Shown here one piece after another: positions 6,821 through 13,969 of a stretch of 37,240 bases of DNA (positions are counted from its first letter, which is position 1; each line of letters begins with the position of its first letter). The DNA is taken from the NCBI GenBank assembly GCA_902812345.1, contig CADDZM010000014.1:1-37240 (forward strand). The letters are read 5' to 3'. The notes under the pieces were generated by a model, which was not told the origin of the DNA, did not search any database, and worked only from the letters and a program-made list of their open reading frames with translations. Made by a program: the position numbers and the translations under genes. The DNA comes from Chloroflexota bacterium. Its GTDB lineage: Bacteria > Chloroflexota > Chloroflexia > Chloroheliales > Chloroheliaceae.

Positions 6821-7701
6821 TGGATATTCCGGCGGCCTGGCTGACAATGGTGCAATCAATTCGCAACCTGGGCCGCCCTGGTATCTGCTCTATGGCTATT
6901 TCGGCGGTAGACGCGGCGTTGTGGGATTTGAAAGCCCGCCTGCTTGACCTGCCCCTGGTCTCGCTGCTGGGAGCGGTTGGCGAAAGCGTGCCGGTCTACG
7001 GTAGCGGCGGCTTTACCACTTATTCTCACCGGCAGCTTCAGGACCAGTTAGGAGGATGGGCCGAGCAGGGTATCGGGATGGTTAAAATGAAAATTGGCAC
7101 CCATCCCGAAGACGATTTAGAGCGGGTGAAAGCCGCCCGCGAAGCCATCGGGCCGGATACAAAACTTTTTGTAAACGCTAACGGGGCTTACAGCCGCAAG
7201 CAGGCGCTCGGTTTTGCGGAAGCTTTTAAGGAGTTCGGCGTGAGCTGGTTTGAGGAACCGGTTTCTTCGGACGACCTGGAAGGCTTGCGTTTAATACGGG
7301 ACCGGGGACCGGCCGGAATGGACATTACAGCCGGAGAATACGGCTATGATGCCTGGTATTTCCGGCGGATGCTGGAAGCCCGGGCCGTAGATGTCTTACA
7401 GGCGGACGCTTCCCGCTGCGGCGGAATCACCGGCTTTATAAATGTAGGGGCGCTTTGCTGGGCGCGTTCGATGCCCTTATCCGGCCACTGCGCGCCATCC
7501 CTGCACGCCCACGTAGCTTGCTCGGTGATTCCGGTGAGGCACCTGGAGTATTTTCACGACCACGCTCGAATTGAACACATGCTTTTCGAGGGAACTTTGA
7601 CACCCGTGAATGGGGCGCTGCACCCTGATTTAGCAAGGCCGGGAATGGGTTTAGAGTTTAAGCGAGCGGATGCAGAGCCGTATCTGGTGAAAAGCTGGTA
7701 G
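6820..7701 (+). pseudogene. 3' fragment of the interrupted enolase-superfamily gene (sugar-acid dehydratase/racemase type)
   Basis: The frame is open from 6724 but homology begins at MDIPAAWLTMVQSIRNLGR (6820). It holds the C-terminal TIM-barrel of a mandelate racemase-group enzyme. The catalytic lysine motif is VKMKIG, two of the three metal ligands are visible in WFEEP and ITAGEYGYDAW, a later Asp lies in LQADASRCGG, and a His in SLHAHVACS. The first metal ligand, normally Asp in the V-D-x-N motif, reads FVNANGAY, with Asn at that position. Together with the insertion this suggests a decaying gene, although an Asn variant could be ancestral. The substrate is unknown. A functional relative sits at 19057. 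The 3' piece alone might still be translated from an internal start but would lack the capping domain. Confidence 0.85.
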
Positions 7702-7792
7702 AGAATGAGAACGATTATTCCAAAAAGAAAGCAAGTTCAGGACAAGTTACATCATTAAAAATGCTCATTTTAAATTCAGGAAGTGAGGTAGT

Positions 7793-8845
7793 ATGGCGCA
7801 GGCTCTTTCCAATGAAAAAAGGAGAAGGTTGGCCGGTGGGACCGTTGAAAATCGTAGCTCCGGTCTGGCCGGGCTGATTGAAGAGACCCTTCCAAAGGCA
7901 ATTATCCGGGATACCACGATTGTAGAACAGCATATCCGGGAGGGGCAATTCCAGCGCAGCCTGGCGCTTGTAACCGGGTTTTCAAGCCTGTTAGGAGGGC
8001 TGGAAGTGGCTTATGAGCATTACCGGGGCAGCTACAGCCAGCGAATAATGTATACCCCGGTGGTGCTAAGCGGCTTATTGGCCCTGGTCGGCATCTGGGG
8101 CGCTTTTAACCGCCGGGTCGCTCGAAGACTTTTGCCGGTTGTCTCCGGGGTTATGGGCCTGGACGCGGTGGTTGGTTTCATTTTCCACGTTCGAGGAATT
8201 GCCCGCAAGCCGGGGGGCTGGCGCATCCCGGTATTTAATCTAATAATGGGGCCGCCCGTCCTGGCTCCGCTGCTTTTAGCAATTAGTGGTTTCCTGGGCA
8301 TGGTTACGGCCTTTTTGCGGCAGGAGGAAGACCTGGGTTTAGACCGCCAGACCACTCAAAGTTATGGCAGCAGCAACGCAAAGCCCAACTCTTCCAGGCT
8401 AACCCCCTGGGGAGTCAGCCATGAAGCCCTGACCCTGGAACAGGATATCCGGGAGGGTTATTTCCAGCGAGGAATGGCTTTAGCGGCGGCTCTTTCAGCC
8501 CTGTGCAGCGGTTTTGAGGCGCTTTACTCTCATTACAAAAATAATTACAAATACAAAATCCAGTGGACCCCGATTGTGCTTACCCCGCTGCTCTTCGCCG
8601 CCGGAATTGGCACTATCTGGAGCCGCAAGATAGCTCATACCCTGCTGCCCATTATATCGGTGCTGGCGATTCTAAACGGTGCGGTTGGCGCGTTCTTTCA
8701 CCTGCGCGGCATCTTGCGGCGGCCCGGTGGAGCCAAGCACCCCATCTACAACATCCTGTATGGCGCTCCTATTCTAGCCCCGCTGCTTTTTGCCGCCAGT
8801 GGTTTTATGGGCTTGCTGGCAAGCTTGCTCAGAAGGAGGGACTGA
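7793..8845 (+). CDS. internally duplicated eight-helix membrane protein
   Basis: This 350-residue protein belongs to no family I can name. It consists of two copies of a unit of about 130 residues (roughly 45-178 and 217-347) joined by a polar linker. Each copy begins with IREGxFQR, continues with a helix ending E-x-x-Y-x-H-Y, a strand-like YTPVVL/WTPIVL, a helix containing FIFHVRGI/AFFHLRGI with an RKPGG or RRPGG loop, and a last helix APLLxAxSGFxG. That gives four predicted membrane helices per unit. Conserved His in HY and FH are candidate haem or quinone ligands (inference). The start is ATG with GAGG five bases upstream. Its stop overlaps the next start (TGATG), so it is translationally coupled to the gluconate-dehydrogenase subunit-3-like gene, which suggests it anchors that complex. 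Confidence 0.8.
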   Translation: MAQALSNEKRRRLAGGTVENRSSGLAGLIEETLPKAIIRDTTIVEQHIREGQFQRSLALVTGFSSLLGGLEVAYEHYRGSYSQRIMYTPVVLSGLLALVGIWGAFNRRVARRLLPVVSGVMGLDAVVGFIFHVRGIARKPGGWRIPVFNLIMGPPVLAPLLLAISGFLGMVTAFLRQEEDLGLDRQTTQSYGSSNAKPNSSRLTPWGVSHEALTLEQDIREGYFQRGMALAAALSALCSGFEALYSHYKNNYKYKIQWTPIVLTPLLFAAGIGTIWSRKIAHTLLPIISVLAILNGAVGAFFHLRGILRRPGGAKHPIYNILYGAPILAPLLFAASGFMGLLASLLRRRD

Positions 8846-9777
8846 TGTCTGCTGCTGATTTCAACCCAAACCCAATCCCCGAGCAAGGGGTTTACAGCTC
8901 AGCGGTAGCCCCGGCGAAGGAACCTGGCCCGACTTCCGCCGGTAATAAGCTTAAATCTAACCGGATAGATGGCATAATCCGCCCGGCTACTTTTGAGGAA
9001 CCCGGTACAGACGACGAAGGCCCGGTTGAAAACTTGCCGGTAGACGTGAAGATCGGCCAACCGCTAAAGTCGCGCGCCCAACCGGGCTATTACCCCGGCT
9101 ATAACACCTTGAGCCAGCAAAAATTCTGGGACGAGGCGACGCGCAAAGTGGTCCTGAGCCGGGTTAATGAAGTGCCGCCCATCCGCTTTTTCACGCCGCC
9201 GGAACACAAACTGATGCTGGCGATTTGCGCCCGGTTGCTGCCCCAGGACGACCGCGACAAAGAGCATAAAATTCCTATCGTTAATTATATTGATGACCGG
9301 CTTTATCACGACCGGATTGAGGGCTACCGCTTTGAAGATATGCCGCCGGACCGGGAAGCGCACCGCCTGGGCCTGGAGGCAATTGAGGCAATCGCCCATA
9401 AAATGTACGGCCACTCTTTTGTCAAATTGGGGCCGCTGGAGCAGGAGCAGGTTCTGCAAACAATTCATGATGGTAACCCACCTGCCGGGGAGGAAATCTG
9501 GCAGCGTATGTCGGTAGTCCGCTACTGGACCTTGCTTATGCAAGACGCCATTGAAGCTTACTACGCGCATCCTTACGCCTGGGATGAGATTGGCTTTGGC
9601 GGCCCGGCTTACCCGCGCGGCTACTTGCGCCAGCAAAACGGCATGGCCGAACCCTGGGAAAAAGACGAACAGCCCTACCCCTGGAACGCTCCGCCCGGTT
9701 CGCCTTCGGCTGGCTATAAACCGCTTGGCGGCGCTTCCGGCAAGCAAACCCCGGTCGGGCAAGAGGGAACTCACTGA
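8845..9777 (+). CDS. gluconate 2-dehydrogenase subunit 3 family protein
   Basis: This is a 310-residue protein. The ATG overlaps the upstream stop by one base and is preceded by AAGGAGGG. After about 100 polar residues comes the family core: HKLMLAICARLLPQDD (about 115-130), IPIVNYIDDRLYHDRIEGYR, a middle helical stretch, and the C-terminal AYYAHPYAWDEIGFGGPAYP. The family (Gluconate_2-dh3) is the small gamma-type subunit that pairs with a GMC flavoprotein in membrane-bound sugar and sugar-acid dehydrogenases, and such a GMC gene follows at 9894. Many homologues have a twin-arginine signal that carries the folded complex outside; none is evident here. The complex may therefore be cytoplasmic or anchored by the upstream membrane protein. 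Confidence 0.85.
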   Translation: MSAADFNPNPIPEQGVYSSAVAPAKEPGPTSAGNKLKSNRIDGIIRPATFEEPGTDDEGPVENLPVDVKIGQPLKSRAQPGYYPGYNTLSQQKFWDEATRKVVLSRVNEVPPIRFFTPPEHKLMLAICARLLPQDDRDKEHKIPIVNYIDDRLYHDRIEGYRFEDMPPDREAHRLGLEAIEAIAHKMYGHSFVKLGPLEQEQVLQTIHDGNPPAGEEIWQRMSVVRYWTLLMQDAIEAYYAHPYAWDEIGFGGPAYPRGYLRQQNGMAEPWEKDEQPYPWNAPPGSPSAGYKPLGGASGKQTPVGQEGTH

Positions 9778-9801
9778 ATTTTGGCGAGGTTAGCAAACCA
9801 G

Positions 9802-9885
9802 GACTTTCGCTTTGTACCCGGGAAAACTTCAGGATACAAGAAAACCATACTTAAAATAAGCGTTTCAAGCTTATATATCGAAAGG
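9802..9885. repeat. dispersed palindromic repeat, copy A
   Basis: The sequence starts GACTTTCGCTTTGTACCC and ends near CGTTTCAAGC and CGAAAGG. Aligned without gaps over 69 positions to the reverse complement of the 23625-23701 copy it is about three-quarters identical (counted by eye). It fills most of the gap before the GMC gene and supplies that gene's ribosome-binding region. Confidence 0.6.
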
Positions 9886-9893
9886 TAAGGCCT

Positions 9894-11654
9894 TTGAAGG
9901 AGCCGTTGTTAGGGTCATTTAAAGCGAAGCCGGAACCGGGCGAACACCGGCTTGGGCCAATCCAAGAAATCCATGTTCCCATGCGCAAGTATTCTCAGGA
10001 TGAGGAAGTAGATTTTTGCATTGTCGGGGTAGGCTCGGCGGGCGGAGTGCTGCTGCAAAGGTTAGCCAGGGCCGGGTTTCGCGTGGTAGGGCTGGAGGCC
10101 GGTCCTTTCTGGAATACCGAGCGCGATTGGGTCAGCGATGAGGCCGGTTCCTATAAACTTTACTGGAACGATTTACGCATTACCGGCGGTAAAAACCCGC
10201 TGGCCCTGGGAGCCAATAACAGCGGCCACGGCGTGGGCGGCGGGTCGGTGCATTGGGCCGGTTTTACACCCCGCTTTCACCCTTCCGATTTCCGGGTCTG
10301 CTCCCGAGATGGGGTCGGCGTGGATTGGCCCATCTCTTACTGGGATTTAAAGCCTTATTACGCTTTACTGGAAAAAGAGATGCCGGTAGCCGGACCGGCT
10401 TATTATCCCTGGGGCGACCCACACGGCTATACCTACGGCCCGCATCCCACCGCCGGGGTTAGCAACGTCCTGGTTAACGGCTGCACCCGGTTGGGCATCG
10501 GAGTTTCAATTGGCGGGCCGGTCGCCATCAACTCCGGTTCTCACGCCGACCGGCCTCACTGTATCTACCGGGGTTTTTGTATCCAGGGCTGCAAGGTAGG
10601 GGCTAAACAAAGCACCCTGGTCAGCCACGTGCCGGACGCTATCAATTATGGGGCTGAAATCCGGGATAATTGCATGGTCTCACGTATCGAGATGGGGCCG
10701 CAGGGACGCGTCACCGGGGTTACTTATTACGACCCTGATAAAAAGGAAGCCCGGCAAAAGGCCAGGGTGGTGATTGTATGCGGCTACGCTATTGAAACCC
10801 CCCGCCTGCTTTTAAACTCGGCCTGTCCCGGTTGGGAGCAAGGGCTGGCAAACTCAAGCGGTACGGTCGGCAAGTACCTGATGGCCCAGGCTGGAAACGT
10901 GGTAATGGGCCGGTTTGATGAATTGATTCGGATGTACAAAGGGCCACCCGCTAATTCTCTCACCGAGGAATTTTATGAGACCGACCCGAAACACGATTTC
11001 GCGCGCGGCTTTGCGGTCCAGACCGTCGGGCCGCTGCCAATCGCTTTTGCCAAACAAATGATGGTGGCGAAAGGAGCCTGGGGTTGGGGCTTGCGCCGGG
11101 TTATGATGGATTATAACCACTGGGCTCCTTTAGGCGTGCTGGGAGAAATTCTACCCTGGGAGGATAACACAGTTACCCTTGCCGAGGAAAAAGACCAGTT
11201 TGGCCTGCCGGTGGCCCGGGTTACTTTTAACTTGCACGACAACGACCGGAAGTTAATTAATTTTGCCACCAAAAAAGTAGAGGATATCCTGATAGCGGCG
11301 GGAGCGCGGGAAGTGGTCCAGGAACAGCGTTATGCCCACCTGGTCGGCGCCTGCCGGATGGGAAGCGACCCTAAAACTTCAGTGGTGGACGGTTTCGGCC
11401 AGTCCCACGATATTCCAAATTTGTTTGTCTGTGATGGCAGCATTCTTCCAACCCAGGGTTCGGCTAACCCTGGCCTGACGATTCAAGCTCTCGCGGCCCG
11501 TACCGCCGACTATTTAATCAGCGAACGCGAGAATATTTTAGAGGGGCGGCCCTTCAGTCGAATTTCCCCGCCCGTCCGTCACGACTTGTCGCCTGAAGGC
11601 ACTTCCGGTAGAGGCGTACCTCGCCTGAAGGGGACCGCCCTAAAGGTAAAATGA
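9894..11654 (+). CDS. GMC-family FAD oxidoreductase (sugar or sugar-acid dehydrogenase large subunit)
   Basis: This 586-residue flavoprotein starts at TTG, with AAGG a few bases upstream. The FAD-binding Rossmann motif is DFCIVGVGSAGGVLLQRLA (about 40-58), with Val where most members have Ala. It is followed by the acidic strand end VVGLEAGP and the GMC signature region GVGGGSVHWAGFTPRFHPSDF. A Cys-containing stretch CIYRGFCIQGCKVGAKQS is typical of the gluconate/2-keto-gluconate dehydrogenase branch. The C-terminal GMC motif is HLVGACRMGSDPKTSVVDGFG, then NLFVCDGSILPTQGSANPGLTIQALAAR, with the catalytic His region. Such proteins oxidise alcohol groups of sugars or sugar acids with subunit 3 as partner (here at 8845). 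The usual cytochrome c subunit gene is absent, so the electron acceptor is unclear. Confidence 0.9.
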   Translation: MKEPLLGSFKAKPEPGEHRLGPIQEIHVPMRKYSQDEEVDFCIVGVGSAGGVLLQRLARAGFRVVGLEAGPFWNTERDWVSDEAGSYKLYWNDLRITGGKNPLALGANNSGHGVGGGSVHWAGFTPRFHPSDFRVCSRDGVGVDWPISYWDLKPYYALLEKEMPVAGPAYYPWGDPHGYTYGPHPTAGVSNVLVNGCTRLGIGVSIGGPVAINSGSHADRPHCIYRGFCIQGCKVGAKQSTLVSHVPDAINYGAEIRDNCMVSRIEMGPQGRVTGVTYYDPDKKEARQKARVVIVCGYAIETPRLLLNSACPGWEQGLANSSGTVGKYLMAQAGNVVMGRFDELIRMYKGPPANSLTEEFYETDPKHDFARGFAVQTVGPLPIAFAKQMMVAKGAWGWGLRRVMMDYNHWAPLGVLGEILPWEDNTVTLAEEKDQFGLPVARVTFNLHDNDRKLINFATKKVEDILIAAGAREVVQEQRYAHLVGACRMGSDPKTSVVDGFGQSHDIPNLFVCDGSILPTQGSANPGLTIQALAARTADYLISERENILEGRPFSRISPPVRHDLSPEGTSGRGVPRLKGTALKVK

Positions 11655-11766
11655 AAATAAGTTTTAGCAGGCCTAAAACCAGGAAAGATGAGCCGGGAAA
11701 AGGCGGGATTTATCTTGAGGTAGGAAACCAACCTTAACAGCTAGAAGAATAGAAGGGTAAAAGATT

Positions 11767-13128
11767 GTGCAGTTAACAAATATTTTAAAAAATACAACTA
11801 GCCTGGTTACAAATACCCTCGGGAAAACCGGCGAGCAAACCAACCAAACGCGAACAACCTCACGACCGCGGGTGGTGGTTATCGGCTCTGGTTTTGGCGG
11901 GCTGAACGTAGTCCGGGGATTAGCTAAAAGCGAAGTCGAGGTAGTGCTGCTGGACCGCAATAATTATCACGGCTTCTGGCCTTTGCTCTACCAGGTGGCA
12001 ACGGCTGAACTTGTACCCGACTCTATTGCCTTCCCGGTCCGCGAGTTTGTCAAAAGTTACCACAATACTATTTTTCATATGGCTGTTGTAACCGATATTG
12101 ACCTTGCCAATAAACGGGTTTCTATCCGCGAGGGCCAGCCCATCTCCTATGATTACCTGGTATTGGCGGCGGGCAGCACTAATAATTATTTCGGCAACAA
12201 GGTTATTGCCCAGAATACTTTTAGCCTGAAAGATGTCGAGCAAGCCGTAGAAATTCGCCAGGGAATTTTAAAGGCATTTGAAAAAGCCGCCCTCGAACCG
12301 GATGCCGAGAAACGCCAAACCCTGCTTACTTTTCTGGTGGTCGGTTCCGGCCCGACCGGGGTCGAGTTATCCGGCGCTTTGGCCGAACTTATCCCGCCTT
12401 TGTTACAAAAATTTTACTCCGGTTTAGCCGGTGAAAAGGCTCGCATAATCCTGGTAGAAGCCCATACGACCCTGCTCGAAAGTTTCCCCGGGCCTCTGCA
12501 GCAAAAAGCCCAACAACACCTGGAAAAAATGGGGGTTGAGATTTTAAAAAATCACGAAGTGACTGGGGTGGAAAACGGAGAGGTTACTTTCAAACAGGGC
12601 CCAAAAATACAGGCGGGAACGGTAGTCTGGGCCGCCGGGGTGCGCGCTTCTACCCTTGCCGAAAAGCTGGGAGTTAAACTTGCCCACGGCGAACGCGTGC
12701 CGGTGGAGTCTACTCTTAATTTAAAAGAACATCCTGAAGTTTATGTTATTGGTGATATGTCATATTTAGAAGGTTTCAAGGGCGGCAAAAAGCCCTACCC
12801 CGGCGTAGCCCAGGTCGCCATTCAAATGGGACAGCAGGCCGCTAAAAATATCCTCGCTCAAATTGAGGGGAAAACGCAGGAGGATTTCCACTATATAGAT
12901 AAAGGCCAGCTTTCTACGATTGGCCGCAGAGATGCTGTGGCCGAGGTCTTTAATCTTCAACTCAGTGGGTTTGTCGCCTGGCTCGTGTGGGGGGCGGTCC
13001 ATATTTTTTACCTGTTGGGTGCCCGTAACCGCCTGCTGGTAATGCTTGGCTGGGCTTATAACTACGCCACTTTCAACCTGGGAATAAGGATTGTAGGCGG
13101 TTGGCCTCATCAGAAAGCGGCAAAATAG
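11767..13128 (+). CDS. ndh: type II NADH:quinone oxidoreductase (NDH-2)
   Basis: This is a 453-residue FAD protein with a GTG start preceded by GAAGGG. Two dinucleotide folds are visible: VVVIGSGFGGL (about 36-46) for FAD and FLVVGSGPTGVELSG (about 197-211) for NADH. Between them lie the NDH-2 motifs RNNYHGFWPLLYQVATAEL and DYLVLAAGS. The C-terminal part has VYVIGDMSY, GVAQVAIQMGQQAA, and the hydrophobic tail GFVAWLVWGAVHIFYLLG and LLVMLGWAYNYATFNLG that attaches the enzyme to the membrane. It moves electrons from NADH to quinone without proton pumping. The N-terminal 33 residues are a polar extension longer than usual. It lies between a GMC oxidoreductase and a sugar-dehydrogenase-like SDR, which suggests a role in re-oxidising NADH from sugar oxidation. 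Confidence 0.92.
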   Translation: MQLTNILKNTTSLVTNTLGKTGEQTNQTRTTSRPRVVVIGSGFGGLNVVRGLAKSEVEVVLLDRNNYHGFWPLLYQVATAELVPDSIAFPVREFVKSYHNTIFHMAVVTDIDLANKRVSIREGQPISYDYLVLAAGSTNNYFGNKVIAQNTFSLKDVEQAVEIRQGILKAFEKAALEPDAEKRQTLLTFLVVGSGPTGVELSGALAELIPPLLQKFYSGLAGEKARIILVEAHTTLLESFPGPLQQKAQQHLEKMGVEILKNHEVTGVENGEVTFKQGPKIQAGTVVWAAGVRASTLAEKLGVKLAHGERVPVESTLNLKEHPEVYVIGDMSYLEGFKGGKKPYPGVAQVAIQMGQQAAKNILAQIEGKTQEDFHYIDKGQLSTIGRRDAVAEVFNLQLSGFVAWLVWGAVHIFYLLGARNRLLVMLGWAYNYATFNLGIRIVGGWPHQKAAK

Positions 13129-13178
13129 CTAAATTTAAGGGTTAAACGAAATGTGAATCAAGCAGAAGGAGAATGAAA

Positions 13179-13967
13179 ATGCTAGAAAATAAGGTTGCTA
13201 TCGTCACGGGTGGAGATAGCGGGATAGGCAAGGCGATTGCCCTGGAACTGGCTAAAGAAGGAGCGGCGGTTACCGTAAATTATCACAGCAATGCCGAGGC
13301 GGCGGCCCAGGTTAAGCAAGAAATTGAAAAGTACGGCGGTAAAGCCCTGACAGTCCAGGGCAACGTTGCCAGCATTTCGGATTTACAAACCCTGGTTGAC
13401 CGTACCCTTGAAGCTTTCGGGCATCTCGACATTATGGTCAACAACGCCGGGATGGAAACCCGGACCTCGGTCCTGGACACTACCGAAAAAGATTATGACA
13501 TGGTGATGGGAGTTGACCTCAAAGGAGCCTTTTTCGGCACCCAACTCGCCGCCAAACAGATGATCAAACAAAATGGCGGAGATAATCAGAACCGGAAGAA
13601 TGCGGGACGCATTATTAATATCTCCTCGGTCCACGAAGACTGGCCGATGCCCGGCAATACTCCTTACTGCTGCGCCAAGGGCGGCCTGCGGATGCTCACC
13701 CGCACCGCCGGGGTCGAACTGGCCCCCCACGGCATAACGGTGGTGGGGGTGGGTCCGGGCGCGGTTGACACACCCATCAATAAAGGCACCCTGGCAGACC
13801 CTGAAAAGAAGGCGGCCCTGAACAATGCTATCCCGGTTGGTAGGGTCGCCGAACCTGAAGAAATCGCCGGGCTGGTGGCCTGGCTGGCTTCGGACAAAAG
13901 CAGTTATGTTACCGCTACAACCTATTTTATTGACGGGGGCATTATGCAGAACAGCGTTGGGTTATAA
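13179..13967 (+). CDS. short-chain dehydrogenase, glucose 1-dehydrogenase type
   Basis: The protein has 262 residues. Two in-frame ATGs exist at 13173 and 13179. The second has AAGGAG seven bases upstream while the first is one base from it, so 13179 is chosen. Classical SDR motifs are present: VAIVTGGDSGIGKAIA (cofactor binding), MVNNAGME, IINISSVHE with the catalytic Ser, YCCAKGGL with Tyr and Lys, and the C-terminal ATTYFIDGG. The SSVHEDWPMPG segment is characteristic of NAD(P)-dependent glucose 1-dehydrogenases. It probably oxidises beta-D-glucose to gluconolactone in the cytoplasm. The stop lies two bases before the GH15 start, so translation is likely coupled and the substrate is probably the glucose released by that enzyme. 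Confidence 0.85.
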   Translation: MLENKVAIVTGGDSGIGKAIALELAKEGAAVTVNYHSNAEAAAQVKQEIEKYGGKALTVQGNVASISDLQTLVDRTLEAFGHLDIMVNNAGMETRTSVLDTTEKDYDMVMGVDLKGAFFGTQLAAKQMIKQNGGDNQNRKNAGRIINISSVHEDWPMPGNTPYCCAKGGLRMLTRTAGVELAPHGITVVGVGPGAVDTPINKGTLADPEKKAALNNAIPVGRVAEPEEIAGLVAWLASDKSSYVTATTYFIDGGIMQNSVGL

Positions 13968-13969
13968 AT

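Noticed and set aside
8563-8844. Upstream extension of the subunit-3 frame
   Set aside because: It overlaps the membrane-protein gene. The ATG at 8845 has a strong AAGGAGGG and gives the expected protein.
9064-9774. Minus-strand frame of 236 codons
   Set aside because: Antisense to the subunit-3 gene, with no recognisable motifs and no ribosome site.
11760-11776. Rex-like sequence TTGTGCAGTTAACAA at the NDH-2 start
   Set aside because: It is 15 bases long instead of 18, only one half-site is good, and it overlaps the start codon.
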